From: Hippasteria phrygiana
Lineage: Eukaryota > Echinodermata > Asteroidea > Valvatida > Goniasteridae
DNA length: 64,000 nucleotides
Direction: 5' to 3'
Assembly: GCA_037893225.1 (NCBI GenBank)
Contig: JAZGUH010000413.1
Span: forward strand, 620,001-684,000
Shown: piece after piece, positions 13,201 to 22,711 of the stretch
How the letters are laid out: each line of letters opens with the position of its first letter
Position numbering within the stretch: position 1 is the first letter of the stretch
Notes under the pieces: model-generated
Told to the model about the DNA's origin: nothing
The model's input: the letters and a program-made list of their open reading frames with translations, nothing else
The model's database searches: none
Translations under genes and position numbers: made by a program

Positions 13201-15359
13201 TGCATAAAGTTCTAAATAACACATTGGGAAGGGCAACAGTCCTGTTTGAATTTAAATCCAAGCAAATAAGTTTAGAAAATTCGAACATTTGTTTAATTTC
13301 AGGACTTGCTGTCAGTGGTCGCATGGCCAGTGCCTACGTGCCAAGCCAACAGCTCAATGAGAATGACACCGTCCCGCTAATCCTCGACCGCCTGGTGGTA
13401 ACATTCCCTGGGGGCAGTCTTGAAGTCTCACCAGACGGCATGATGATCGGAGAGACACTGACCTTGACCTGGGACAGGACCTGGAAGGCCTCGGTGCAAG
13501 GTGTCAAGGTCTCTGTCAGGAACGGTCAGCGTCTGATCGTTCAGGTAACATCAGACATCACCGTGGTCATCCGCAAGCATGCAGGGGACCGCTCTGCAGG
13601 CAAAGCTGACTTCTTGGGACTCCACATTGAATATGGCGAAGCGGTGTCCACACAGGTGGATGGATTAATTGGTAAGTCATCATAAGTTCATCAGCACATG
13701 TATCTACATGTAGGTATTCCGTTTTACTCCTCGGAACATGCTTGAATGAATAACACGCGCGAATAACTTACTTGCTTTATTAATTTCCTGCTTAGTTGAT
13801 GTAATGTTATGCCCTTCCATTGTCTTTCACTACGAGTATTAATTATTTTGTTGTTTTTGAAATTTCCTTGTCCTGATAACCAATGTTTTAACACTTGTGA
13901 TGACATTTTTATGCTTTCAACTTCTAAAAAAAATAGAAGCAAGTAAACAAAAGTGAAAATCCAACAAAGTTCAAGTCATCTGACACTTTGTGAAACAAAA
14001 ACAAAATCATTGTGTGGCCTATAGCACAGTTTGTTATAGAGCACCGAAGTGATGACGTCAATGCAATGTTTAGAACCAGAATACTTTTTGTTATGTGTTT
14101 GCATGACTGGCTGTTAACAAAGGAACAGTCGAAATTTACATTTGTTTCCAACCAGTTGTCATGCCAACTGGCGTCAGACTTCGGTACTCTATTAGCCAAA
14201 TGACCGAGAAATAGATTACTGGAAGTCATTGGAGACACTCATCGTGTGCATGCAGTTGTATGACCCATGACCTGATGACATGACTTGGCCTGTCATCCTT
14301 GCACATGATGCCCAGGTCACGTCATGTCATTACCCATAGTTAAACAGGCATGGTACCACGCCAGTGGCATAGCCAGGTTCTGTTCAGAGGTTGGGACAAA
14401 GCTATTGACAAGGGAAAGTAAAATTCTTTATCCCAAATTTTCAGGACAAACTTGTTAATTTTTTGTAAAACATTGTTGTGATCTTTGGGGGGCCTGGCAA
14501 AATATTTTGAAAACGGAGGGGGTAGCTCATAGTCTCATTTTTAATGACTAGGCCTATGTTCCAGATTTGTAACGCCACCGCATGGTACACGCCAGGAACT
14601 AATATTTGTCTAATAACAGTTTGTTTTCATTAGGAAACTGTTATTTTTTGTTAGAAAGGCTTAATAGACGATTCCATTTGTTCACGTTCATCAGGTCATA
14701 AAGCCATAAAATGCACTTTACTTTTCAGTTTTCAGTAAAGTGACACGATGTAATATTTGTACATAACTCTGTGTTGCAAAAATCTTCACTTTTTGTTAGA
14801 AAGTCACATTGCAATAAATACCGGTATCTCTCGGATTTGAATGGAATTTGATACACTGTGATGTATACGCAGCAAGATATGGGAGCAAGGGGTACCCCCC
14901 TCTTGTCCCTATAACCTATACACACTCCCACCTATTGTTACCTATAACACATCCCCCTGGATATCTGAAAGGAACTCCTGCGATTCCAGGAACACAAAAG
15001 AGGGGGGGGGGGTTCCCTCTGTCCCATATCTTGCTTCCAATGCTAGGATGATGGTATAATGATGATGCAAATAATTTAAATTTAACAAGTGTTACTTTAT
15101 AGTAAAAACAATCAACTGATTAGGCTTTCTCTAAACAACAGGTCAGTTCGAACGTCGAGAGATACACCTCGATGTCGATAGCATCACCGGAGAGGACGAT
15201 AAGACAAAAGGTGACCTCATGGTGGGCAGTCAGCTTGTTGAGGCCCATCCCACAAGAAGAATGGACCTGCGCGATGACAGGGTGAAGGAGTGTTGGTGGT
15301 ATGCTGGTGGCGAGGAGGTTCTGGAGGAAAGACTGCGATTTTACCGCACTAGACAGTAA
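737..15359 (+). CDS. Inter-alpha-trypsin inhibitor heavy chain-like gene 1 (5' end outside window)
   Basis: Twelve exons with agreeing splice phases: 737-875, 2288-2563, 3187-3472, 4348-4898, 5623-5902, 7509-7628, 10322-10366, 11606-11647, 11943-12029, 12712-12849, 13303-13671, 15142-15359. Together about 2.55 kb, or 850 codons, ending in TAA. Domain order is VIT (last part), vWA with MIDAS, spacer, ITIH C-terminal region. Vertebrate ITIHs are secreted plasma proteins that bind hyaluronan and are joined through chondroitin sulfate to bikunin; that role is family knowledge, not shown here. The usual DPHF-type cleavage/attachment motif before the C-terminal region is not visible; residues Y-R-A-N-F-V stand in the equivalent place, so covalent glycosaminoglycan linkage is doubtful, as in ITIH4. 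The signal peptide and first VIT exons must lie before base 1. Confidence 0.88.
961..1153. repeat. Foldback (inverted repeat) in intron
   Basis: The left arm aacagtgtttagcaagtaaa and following bases to about 1040 match the reverse complement of 1090-1153, including ctatcagttt and aaacatgttt words. About 190 bp in total with an AT-rich loop. Likely an old MITE; no target duplication was found. Confidence 0.6.
1235..1330. repeat. Poly-C tract plus terminus of a CAGTGGCGTAGCCAGG-type MITE
   Basis: A C homopolymer at about 1243-1275 is followed by a short C-rich stretch and then ctggctacgacgctg (about 1300-1315). That matches the right end of the hAT-like MITE seen complete at 15752-15954, so this is probably a decayed relative. 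Bases 1331-2287 hold no gene or clear repeat. Confidence 0.45.
2288..2563 (+). CDS. ITIH-like gene 1, VIT to vWA linking exon
   Basis: Acceptor ctggcag ends at 2287; donor gtaaat follows 2563. The exon encodes TVEHLIVDVHIIEPQGI and continues to AGDIQ. This is the conserved region between VIT and vWA in ITIH heavy chains (V-E-H-L and a Y-D-V strand). It splices in phase 0 to 3187. Confidence 0.87.
2640..2872 (+). repeat. Degenerate tandem repeat of about 30-35 bp
   Basis: Bases 2640-2872 reiterate variants of ggtcttaaaccaaaccc and agatcaaccacc at irregular 30-35 bp spacing. Strongly asymmetric composition (purines and C, little T). Not coding. Confidence 0.55.
2874..3140 (+). repeat. Dispersed degenerate copy of the 313-bp tRNA-like unit
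   Basis: Bases 2950-3100 match the array unit at 35643-40551 in order: the region before the tRNA (gcacc...caacaaag..ctgacaa.ttgggaga), the A-box-like gttggtagagcgcc, a decayed B box (ggtcaaatcc) and the downstream ttcagttt. Bases 2876-2918 match the unit segment around cgcttcccaggttgtatcg but in reverse complement. So one segment is flipped relative to the array. Confidence 0.65.
3187..3472 (+). CDS. ITIH-like gene 1, vWA domain exon 1
   Basis: Starts IVNGYFVHHF and contains NVVFVLDTSGSMSGTK, the DxSxS part of the metal-ion-dependent adhesion site (MIDAS), followed by the DQFGIVTFSS strand. Ends GGAG before gtttgt; the split Gly codon is completed at 4348. Confidence 0.92.
3473..4347. other. 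Intron with a GGCGGATCC-type element
   Basis: Bases 3926-4134 are bounded by gggcggatcc and ggatccgcc and are rich in G/C runs, resembling elements at 42989-44136 and 49301-49646. The rest of the intron shows no gene. Confidence 0.45.
4348..4898 (+). CDS. ITIH-like gene 1, vWA domain exon 2
   Basis: Begins GTNLHGGIVDA, which supplies the MIDAS threonine, then IIMLTDGQPTSG with the MIDAS aspartate. Continues through FSLFCLGFGNGVNYPFLEQ and the post-vWA region ending ELVANVK. With the DTSGS in the previous exon, all MIDAS residues are present, so divalent-cation binding is likely intact. Donor gtttgg after 4898. Confidence 0.92.
4963..5190. repeat. Foldback element in intron
   Basis: Arms tttccagacgcatagaaat (4963 on) and its near-complement ending at 5190 pair over about 85 bp and include aatcgtcttgacgtgac on both sides. 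A MITE-like palindrome of 228 bp. Bases 5191-5622 hold no gene apart from a short (ggttg)n run near 5515. Confidence 0.75.
5623..5902 (+). CDS. ITIH-like gene 1, post-vWA exon
   Basis: Encodes AQRLWAFLTIKELL and LSLKYHFVTPLTSLVVVKP, both strongly conserved ITIH signatures. Acceptor acccacag ends at 5622, phase 0 with the previous exon. A second acacag-like site at 5651 is less likely because it would drop conserved residues. Donor gtatgt follows 5902. Confidence 0.92.
5988..6203. repeat. Foldback element in intron
   Basis: tttcgaaaccctggcttcg at the left pairs with the reverse complement ending ggattcgaaa at 6203. The arms include gacgaggccgaagac-type and gagaagcaaac words. About 216 bp. Confidence 0.7.
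6236..6822. mobile_element. hAT-type MITE with 8-bp target duplication
   Basis: Inverted ends TAGGGGTGTGCAT (6236) and ATGCACACCCCTA (to 6822) are flanked by perfect 8-bp direct repeats GTATTGAC at 6228-6235 and 6823-6830. Internal subterminal repeats of gggtac/accggt. 587 bp and no transposase, so non-autonomous. The 8-bp duplication fits the hAT superfamily. Confidence 0.85.
7509..7628 (+). CDS. ITIH-like gene 1, spacer exon with collagen-like triplets
   Basis: Encodes VPRSYVYTAPISQPGPW, then GVPGPIGLPGPVG, four consecutive Gly-X-Y triplets with proline. Acceptor gtcaccag, donor gtgagt; begins in phase 2 and ends in phase 1, like the next three exons. This sits in the variable spacer between the post-vWA and C-terminal regions. 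Confidence 0.75.
7629..10321. other. Large intron with MITE remains, no gene
   Basis: Bases 7745-7910 and 8600-9130 carry related words (aatcacatcctag, gatgtgatttt, ccgtttgtaatagg) in opposite orientations and may be the ends of one about 1.4 kb element. 8205-8370 is a dispersed repeat whose inverted copy is at 57745-57900. 9095-9125 has a 21-bp tandem duplication. 9130-10321 shows nothing recognisable. Confidence 0.45.
10322..10366 (+). CDS. ITIH-like gene 1, small spacer exon
   Basis: 45 bp, phase 2 to phase 1, encoding VQNGPSIHHSYYIPG. Acceptor aacttcag, donor gtaagt. No known motif; supported by phase agreement with both neighbours. Confidence 0.6.
10977..11200 (+). repeat. Two tandem copies of a ~113-bp repeat
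   Basis: gtgattggtcaatacgtcaag at 10977 recurs as gtgattggccaatacgtcaag at 11089, followed in both by gggtggggctt, a caagtt/caaagt segment and gggcccacagatca. A related word (atcaatacgtcaagggg) is at 1324. Confidence 0.7.
11606..11647 (+). CDS. ITIH-like gene 1, small spacer exon
   Basis: 42 bp, phase 2 to phase 1, encoding RRKQLVPQQDLGLY. Acceptor ccaccag ends at 11605; donor gtaagt follows. No homologous motif; accepted for its splice sites and phase. Confidence 0.55.
11943..12029 (+). CDS. ITIH-like gene 1, Thr-rich mucin-like exon
   Basis: 87 bp, phase 2 to phase 1, encoding SRTTTTSTPQTTTAATAS followed by more Thr-rich sequence. Likely an O-glycosylated spacer before the C-terminal region. 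Acceptor taccacag; donor gtattg. The ACA/ACT-rich DNA is itself repeat-like. Confidence 0.65.
12030..12711. other. Intron, no gene
   Basis: Contains a (ttggttt)-like run near 12125-12155 and a C homopolymer at about 12577-12594. No exon or element ends recognised. Confidence 0.5.
12712..12849 (+). CDS. ITIH-like gene 1, start of C-terminal region
   Basis: Encodes METQNKLKYRANFVMYKENR then DDVALCFNVRAKPGQVYQLV, matching the LCF(D/N)(I/V)...PG..(F/Y).L(I/V) block of the ITIH C-terminal region. The upstream part where other ITIHs have DPHF reads K-Y-R-A-N-F. Acceptor ttgcag, donor gtgagt. Confidence 0.88.
13303..13671 (+). CDS. ITIH-like gene 1, C-terminal region exon
   Basis: Encodes LAVSGRMASAYVP, LDRLVVTFPGGSLEVSPDG, a GETLTLTWDRTWK strand and a hydrophobic V-T-S-D-I-T-V-V-I segment, then FLGLHIEYG. 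This is the conserved ITIH C-terminal fold (NG-like turn, then DFLGFY-type motif). Donor gtaagt after 13671. Confidence 0.9.
13672..15141. other. Intron with a small MITE
   Basis: 14871-15035 starts agcaagatatggga and ends with its reverse complement (tcccatatcttgct), carries internal ccccct/gggggg runs and is about 165 bp, so it is probably a MITE. 14340-14400 contains a CAGTGGCATAGCCAGG end. Nothing else recognised. Confidence 0.5.
15142..15359 (+). CDS. ITIH-like gene 1, terminal coding exon
   Basis: Encodes QFERREIHLDVDSI, the GDLMVGSQLVEAHP strand and CWWYAGG before a basic end FYRTRQ and TAA at 15357-15359. C-x-W-(F/Y) near the end is typical of ITIHs. Acceptor aacaacag ends at 15141. 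Confidence 0.9.
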
Positions 15360-15751
15360 CTCTTGATCCGAGGCTTCTTCTTGTGGGGGATGTTTTAAAA
15401 CTAATATTAGGCCTACGATTAAGAGGAGGCGTGAGGCTATTTGGGCTTGAGGTTTGAGACGCTTTTGTATGAGGTGTATATGAGGACTGAGGGATAATTA
15501 TAGGAGGTTGAGGTTTTTGGTCAGTGTAGTGCCCGTAAGGACGCTCTTAGCCACTTTTGTCTCCATTGTATGCATGTACTGTAATTTGTTTACCAGTATG
15601 TTAACCTGTAAGCATTATAATCAGGGATTGTAGAGAGCGAGTGTTTTAAAAATCAACCCAAAATTAAAATGTAGGCTAGGCCAGTTGTGAAATCCTGTTA
15701 TTATGGGATTGAATTACTTTTTTTCTGTGTACCAATGTTATGGGTTGGCTG

Positions 15752-15954
15752 CAGCAGCGTAGCCAGGACTGTCTCCATAGGGGGAGAGTGGGGGGGCTGG
15801 ATGTTACAGTGGTGGGCGCGCCCACAATGATTTTTCTTTATAATATGCTATTATTTTCTGCGTTCGCGAAATTTTCAGTGGGGGAGACGATTTTGTATGG
15901 GGGACGTGCGCCCCCCCCCCCCCCCCCTCCCCCCCCCCCCTAGCTACGTCACTG
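15752..15954. mobile_element. hAT-like MITE in the 3' UTR of gene 1
   Basis: Left end CAGCAGCGTAGCCAGG and right end CCTAGCTACGTCACTG are near-inverted. Perfect 8-bp target duplications GTTGGCTG lie at 15744-15751 and 15955-15962. 203 bp, with long C runs near the right end. Ends related to this family also occur near 1300, 14360 and 47930. Confidence 0.85.
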
Positions 15955-15996
15955 GTTGGCTGTTGATGTAGCCTCACAATTGTTAATTTCCGAGTT

Positions 15997-16002
15997 AATA
16001 AA
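15997..16002 (+). terminator. Polyadenylation signal AATAAA for ITIH-like gene 1
   Basis: The first canonical AATAAA after the stop at 15359, followed by an AT/GT-rich stretch at 16010-16045. It would give a 3' UTR of about 650 bases that includes the MITE at 15752-15954. Inference from position only. Confidence 0.5.
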
Positions 16003-17189
16003 ACAGACTAGACAAGTATCATTTATCAGTCAAATTTATTTTTTATTTGACATTCCACTATTGAGGAAAGTTACTCACATACAATAATGTTATGATTATA
16101 TCTTTTCCTGTCATTACGTTCTGCCTCTTCCATTTCCTTGCAGTCGTAGAAAAATCGTATTATATTATAAAATAAAATAAAACTGGGCGGAATTGGATTA
16201 GGATAATTAATTTTATGCAAACTGATCATTTCTTTTAAATAATTGTGTGACAATTTTTTCACGTAAGATAATTCATCTAGATTTTATGCTTTTACAGCTA
16301 TGCTCAGATCTATGTAGAAGTATGTTATACTCAGTCTGTAAATATAAGCCATATTTTTTACTTATTCTTGTACTACATTTTTATTGGTAATCAGCTGTTA
16401 AAGTATCTTGAACTCATTTTAAGAGGCAAGCAATATTGTTTTTACCAAGTACATGCATATGAGGTTGGTTTATTGATGAGACCATATACTTCATTTTGGG
16501 AAAAACAATATTCGGAAAATCCAAACCAGTTAGGAAAAGCTGAACTGAATTTCAAGAAATAATTGAGAATTTTGTTCCGTCATCCTTTCAGGTTGCTTGT
16601 CGGATATTTTAGACATCAAGTATTTAAAACTCTCAAAAATGGAATTAAACACAAAAACCGCGAGATACAATAAATGAAGATTTGCAATATTAAAGCGATT
16701 CCGATAATCTCAGTTGCTATCACATCCCCCGGTTTTCCCTCCAACTATTAACCTTCGGTAGTTACATAAAATAAAAACACAAGTCGACCAGAAATATATT
16801 CACAATAATATCTGCGAAATTTCATGTACACTTAAGTATTTACAAACTTTAAAACCCCGGGGTCATTAAACTCTCGATAAGCTAAATTTACGGTTGTCTG
16901 AATTATTTGGGACATATCAAGAGCTTTTTAGAAGAAACGATCATGTTTCGATGTGATTGACCGCCCAAATGGTTATCACTATATTCATGGACATTTCGAT
17001 TAACCCCGGACCTTGTAACATCGAGCCTGATGAGTTTGATCTGCACAAGTCACCGTATTACGTATTCTCGTGACGAACTATTTGCATACCGTAAATTGAC
17101 TCGTAGTTTACTTCATCATGAAACACTCCAGTCACTCAAAATCCATGCCTTCGATAGAGAGGGAAAAGAGCAGGTCGCCGAACTCATGT
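16003..17189. other. Intergenic AT-rich region
   Basis: No coding exon, RNA gene or element ends recognised. AT-rich with short ORFs only. Confidence 0.5.
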
Positions 17190-17477
17190 AAACGAATATA
17201 ATGATAGTCATTTGCAGTCTCAAATTCCTGTTGTGCAATCGGCTAGACCGAGAATTGGACTGCCTAATCCCCGTCAAATGAATAGATCAGTGCTCATCAA
17301 CACCCGAACACTGAATATCCAATCATGTTTACCATTCGTGATGCTTTTTAATGCTCACTGAACAACAAATGTAATGACTTTGAAGCCACACTCATCTTAC
17401 TGAACAACAACATCCATGTTATCGCAGTTACTGAAACCTGGTTTTCTGCTACAAACCCTGCCTCTGCATGTCAACTG
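17190..17477 (+). pseudogene. CR1-like retrotransposon ORF2, start of endonuclease domain (5' piece)
   Basis: Frame-tolerant reading gives NNKCNDFEATLILLNNNIHV and IAVTETWF, the amino-terminal AP-endonuclease motif (catalytic E in T-E-T-W) of non-LTR retrotransposons. It stops abruptly at 17477, where an insertion begins. The same ORF resumes at 24324. Several stops and shifts show it is dead. Confidence 0.75.
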
Positions 17478-17892
17478 CACTGAAAATTTAAATTTTTCAA
17501 TCGCGGTGAAAAAGTCGTAAAATAGCGAGAAAATAATTAGTAATGCAAGTTATTAGTCAGATGACGATTTAGTTTAGGGGTGTGACGAATTAAAGTCCAT
17601 GCAATACGAATCATTTTAATTGCTTGACGAATCATTTTAATTGCTTGACGAATTAAAATCAGTGAAAGACTAATTTAAATGACGGACTAATCTACCGAAC
17701 GTCAAATGACAAATATGCATAGTCATGTAAATTAGATGTGACGAATTATTTTTGACATGACAAATTGAATGACTAACTTTTTACAACTTGACTAATTAAC
17801 AGAGCGATCCCGCCAAAATATACCGATTTTTAAAAGTACTTTTGACCTTTGATTGCCGGGTTTCCCACCCTGGGCGCGCTACGTGGGGCCTT

Positions 17893-18000
17893 TCTCGACT
17901 GTTTCATGAAGGGTAGGCCTACAACGGATCGATGTTCGCAGTAGGCCCCCTAAATGTCGGTTGCGCGTTACGACTCCTTTTCCTTCAGGAAACAGTCAAC
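17893..18000. repeat. Inverted repeat with gactgtttc/gaaacagtc arms
   Basis: ctcgactgtttcatgaagg pairs with ccttcaggaaacagtcaacg about 85 bp away. GC-rich loop. It lies inside the CACTG-ended insertion. Confidence 0.55.
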
Positions 18001-18645
18001 GGGAAGCCGCGCGATGCATTAGTCAACGTCATGCCGTAATGTATTAATATGCGCGGTCTGTTTGAAATAATTTGTGTACAGCGTATTTAGCAAACAAGAC
18101 GATACATGATGTATCGCTGCGGGTGCCTCTCGGAATTGAACGGGAAATTTGACTTTTTATCCGGATCGTAAGTAAACCCTAGTACCTATACCTATATCCT
18201 CGAACTCTACTTGTATCTCTGGTTGCGTACCAGTATTTTGGTGGCCGTTATAAGGGTGAAATCTGATGTTTTCGTTGGGTCTTCAGATACTTTTACCGAA
18301 GTTATTAATGTCAACCAGGTTTGTATTCCATTACAATACAACTTACAAGCCCCTTCACAAGTCCAGTCAGTCACAACTCACAATTAAAGGGATGAACAAT
18401 GACAAATGAATGTTTTTGTTTCCCTGTGAATTGCTTGACTAAATTGACACTGATAGCTATGAACGTGATAACAAAAATCTTGAATTGAAATAGCGAAATT
18501 TAATGTCAAATTTTGTTTGCTTCTTATCAATGTGTTTATTATGCTTCTTAGGACATATTTATTAATTCTTCAAGAACTACATGTATGTACATGTAGTTTG
18601 AAACCTGGTTGCTGACTTCCATAATCGGGCTTCGATTCAGAATGA

Positions 18646-18722
18646 AAAGTGAAACTGGCAGTATTCAGTTCAACGTCTGATTCAATATCTAAAGATATTG
18701 AATGGGATACTGCCAGTTTAAA
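18646..18722. repeat. Short inverted repeat around actggcagtat/atactgccagt
   Basis: gaaactggcagtattcagtt pairs with the reverse complement ending atactgccagttt, with an internal atatctaaagatat palindrome. A hairpin of about 77 bp. Confidence 0.6.
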
Positions 18723-18934
18723 TGTATACATGTACTAGGCCTAGGCCGAACATGACAATTTAGAATGGTCAGCATGACAAATTAATTTTCTTGCATTACT
18801 AATACATTTTCTTGCATTACTAATTAATTTTCTAGCATTACTAATTAATTTTCTTGCATTACTAATCATTGAGAAGTTAGTCAAATAAGACACTATTTTT
18901 CATGACTAATTATAATTAGTCAAAATAACCCATG

Positions 18935-20154
18935 AATTAATTTATTTCACCACATTGTAAAGGACGTACAAATATAATCAAACAAAAATAAATAACGATT
19001 ATGGCAAACAATACAATGGGTAGGATACCGGTGAGCAAATAATTGCTATCAAAGCCGGTCTCCTTGGGAGGTCAGACTCCTTAGGAGGTCAAACTCCTTG
19101 GGAGGTCAGAGGTCAGTATAAATGAAACTACATAATGTACATTAATTAATCATTAATAAGAAAAGCAATAGACATCAAAATTATTACACAAACATTAAAC
19201 AATACATAAAATAACACTGGTGCATATCCGACAATGCTGGAATGGAGAGGAGTATAAAAAACAAATGATAGATACAATAACAGGCTCAATAAATTTGAGG
19301 AATTTCTTCAGTATGTTTTAAAAGTTCTAGAATCGTTTGTTGCTTTTATGTTATTAGGTAGTCTGTTCCAATAGGATACTCCAAGGAAATTTACAGATGA
19401 TCTTCCTATGTTTCCTGAAATGTTAACTGGGTAAACTAGATTATAGTGACGGGTGTTGTAGTTATGTAAAGAACAATTAAATATAAAGTAATTCATAAAA
19501 ACTTCAGAAGGATTGTTAAAGACACAATTATGTACAAAACACAAAACGTTATATTTATACAGGTCAGCTACTTTAAATAAGCCCAGCTCTCTGTGGATAA
19601 TTTTTTGTACTGTAACGGTGGGGTAAATTAAACAGATATTTAATAAGCTGATTTTGCAGTATCTGTAGCTTATGTAACAGTTTGTTAGAACAGTTACCGA
19701 AAACCTCAATTCCATACTGTAAACGGGAAACAATACAATTAAAATACACTTGTCTTTTTAAGTAAGAAGGCAATATATTTCTAATGTATTTAAAGGCTCC
19801 AAAATGGCCTCTAAGTTTAAGACACAGAGTATTGATGTGGGTATCCCAGTTCAGTTTATCATCAATAATAAGACCAAGATAAGTGACTTCAGATGTTCTC
19901 CTGATAATATCATTGTCAATTTGAAGCGAGTTTAAACAATCTGGCACTTTGTTATTGTTTGGAGTATACACACATATGTTAGATTTTCCCATACTCAGAG
20001 TCGATTTGTTTCTGTTAAACCACTGAACCAGGTCCCCTAGCTGTTTCTGGACAACCTTTTTTAATTCAAGAGGATGTTTCCCGTGAATAAACAAAGCCGT
20101 GTCATCAGCAAAGAGTCTAATATTCATATCAGAATTAGCAGTGCATAATTCATG
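18935..20154 (-). pseudogene. Non-LTR retrotransposon RT, 3' half
   Basis: On the minus strand the translation has MNIRLFADDTALFIHG, the reverse transcriptase catalytic (F/Y)ADD box, then TYLGLIIDDKLNWDTHI and a thumb/C-terminal part with SYWNRLP. A 3' UTR with AATAAA (reverse of about 18950) ends the element. A frameshift lies near 19600. The upstream half of the RT is at 23637-24240, separated by 3.5 kb and lacking about 45 residues, so the copy is dead. Confidence 0.8.
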
Positions 20155-21115
20155 ATGTCACAGGTATTACCCGAGTTTTGTCCGAGTCCTGCGGTGGTTC
20201 GTTTATAAATAAGGATGTTGCTCATGGTAAAGAAATCACACAGACAGCGAAATTTAGTTGATCCCTTTCTTACAGGACAACAATATTGTTATTGAAACAT
20301 TCCCTTCAGCTAATAAAAATTCAGGGTCCGTCAACAGTAATTGGTCGGGGGAACGTTATCAAATAGTAAAAATATTCAAGGTGTTATAACTTCAATGGTT
20401 TAAAATGGGGAGCCAGAATATCGGCAATCGACTCAACGACTCAAAATTTAGCATTCACGCGAGAGGGAAAAGAGCCAACAAATCAGTCGCAAAAGAGGAA
20501 AAAATGAATCAATGAAGTACCAATTGGAACTCCATATCAAAAACTCACTAGTTGTGAGTACGGGAAAACAAAACAGAATTGGATGCGAATGCAAAGAAAA
20601 GAGGATTAAACCACTGAGGTATTAACACGCGGGAATACAATCGATGAACACAATCAAGGCAACATTCAAAATTGACAATGTAAAGATCTTAAACTCTACA
20701 TTGGCTTAATTTCACTCGACCTAATCCTGATAAGAAGTCGCAAAGAGAATTTCAAGGAAAAGACATATCTCTCAACTGAGAGAGACGTTGTAATAAAATT
20801 CAACAAAAGATGCCAACAGCATACATTTTGGGGTAGGAAGAACAATATTAAGCCAATGGAGAAAATAATCACAACAAAATAATCAAGGTAATAAGTAAGT
20901 GTGGATCTTAGCTGGTTTGGGCACTCTACTTGGGGCTTGCGTACGACGTGGAAGCGGCGACACGACTCAGATGGGCTCCGGGTCCAAAACAGTCAGCGAC
21001 GTCGAGACAGGCTCCAAGGAGTGCCGTCAGTCCAGGAAAGGGGTGGTGAGAAGCGGGCCAGGTGGAGAGGTGAACCGGGTCAACTCCCCAAAGCGAGACC
21101 TGGTGGACTTGTGTT

Positions 21116-21281
21116 CTGTATCAACAGAGCACGTGGTAGATGGATGCGAGAAGGGGTTTTAGGAACGGAAAACTTAGGGAAGTATCTGACGCGTTCCTAA
21201 AACTATGTGACTATTCGGAAAAGTGCAATTTGGGGCACTTTGGAAGTACGATCTTCTCGCATCGAGGTCTTGTTCGCTTCT
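21116..21281 (+). repeat. 166-bp direct repeat, copy 1
   Basis: ctgtatcaacagagcacgtg through gttcgcttct; the second copy is at 22546-22711, 1,430 bp away. It looks LTR-like in spacing, but lacks TG...CA ends and the sequence after it has no primer-binding-site match. Confidence 0.7.
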
Positions 21282-22545
21282 CAATTATCGAGGATCAACA
21301 TATTTGTATACAGAACTAAAATCTAAAAGCAATATCTCTAACTAAAATATGAAACGCTTAAAAGAATGCTTACAACAAAGAAAAGAGGTCAAACTGCATA
21401 TCCTTTTAGGATGTTCGCCCCGAACACAGTTTCAATGAAATGATACTTCCAATACTATCGGGAAATCAATGAAATACAAAACCGAACATGATAATTTCGG
21501 TCAATAAATTATAGAAACTCAACACTCGAACTGTGCGTGATGGTTACAAGAAGAAAGTAAGAGTAGACGAGCGAATATGGACTATATACATAATGAATAA
21601 TCAAAATTCAGCATGGCTGCTGCATTGGCTAACTTCGGTGGTGTTCACCCAGAACAATATTCAACGGTAAAGCATAATCTCAAATCACGGAAACATAATA
21701 ACACAACAAAATCGATAGAGTAAGGAAAATCTAAGCAATGAAAATGACTTGTGCACGTGTGTACGTCTGAAGGTCATTGAGGGCAAGGGCACTATTGTTT
21801 ATATGCTCGACAACAAACAGTCGTATACATTGCATAGTCTATTGAATGGAATGTGTGACCAGTGGCCGCACACAACTGGTTACACACAGTACGGTACTTA
21901 CGTGAGGGGTTTTCTGAGGACAAAAACAACAGCCATAACCTAGCCAGAGGTTATACATACGTGCACACGTCTACATACATCAAACAATAATAATATCGCA
22001 ACTATCTTAATGGGTGATTGATCAGAGATGGTCGGATATTACCCAACCTAAATTATAGATTAGAAGCAAATTGTTAATGAACGGCTATAGCAACGTGCGC
22101 GGCCTCTTCATATCACATCTTATAGTAAAAAGTTGGAACGGATGTGATGGTCATCATGGTTTGGGAAAGCTACTCTTATTTCCAAAGAGTGAAAATTCAC
22201 TCTACAGTCTGAAACTAGGGATTTAGAGAGTACTAGAATTGCTGATAATAGAATGTAAGAGGCCAGCCGCGATTCATAAAATATAGCAACCAAACACTTG
22301 GAAGTTTGACTGAGTACTTTTGCATGCACGATAGCCAACAGGACAAAATCACATCAACGTTATTTACAATAATATACAAGATAAAACATATCTCAAACAA
22401 CGAGTGGTCTAGTGTAAACTCATAATTAGATCGTCCTTTCCATCTTGAGTTTGTCTCTAATAGTAAAGCAACGTCATACCATCACAATCACCCAATAAAT
22501 GTGCGCAAAGTAAATTTATACAGAGAATAATTAATAGTAGCTTAC

Positions 22546-22711
22546 CTGTATCAACAGAGCACGTGGTAGATGGATGCGAGAAGGGGTTTTAGGAACGGAA
22601 AACTTAGGGAAGTATCTGACGCGTTCCTAAAACTATGTGACTATTCGGAAAAGTGCAATTTGGGGCACTTTGGAAGTACGATCTTCTCGCATCGAGGTCT
22701 TGTTCGCTTCT
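22546..22711 (+). repeat. 166-bp direct repeat, copy 2
   Basis: Same sequence as 21116-21281 as far as read. After this copy the sequence diverges (gaggagctc). Confidence 0.7.

Noticed and set aside
20899..21200. Two overlapping ORFs of 87-99 codons
   Set aside because: No domain, no homologous motif, partly inside the 166-bp direct repeat.
21116..22711. LTR retrotransposon
   Set aside because: Direct repeats lack TG/CA termini, no primer binding site or polypurine tract, no gag or pol.
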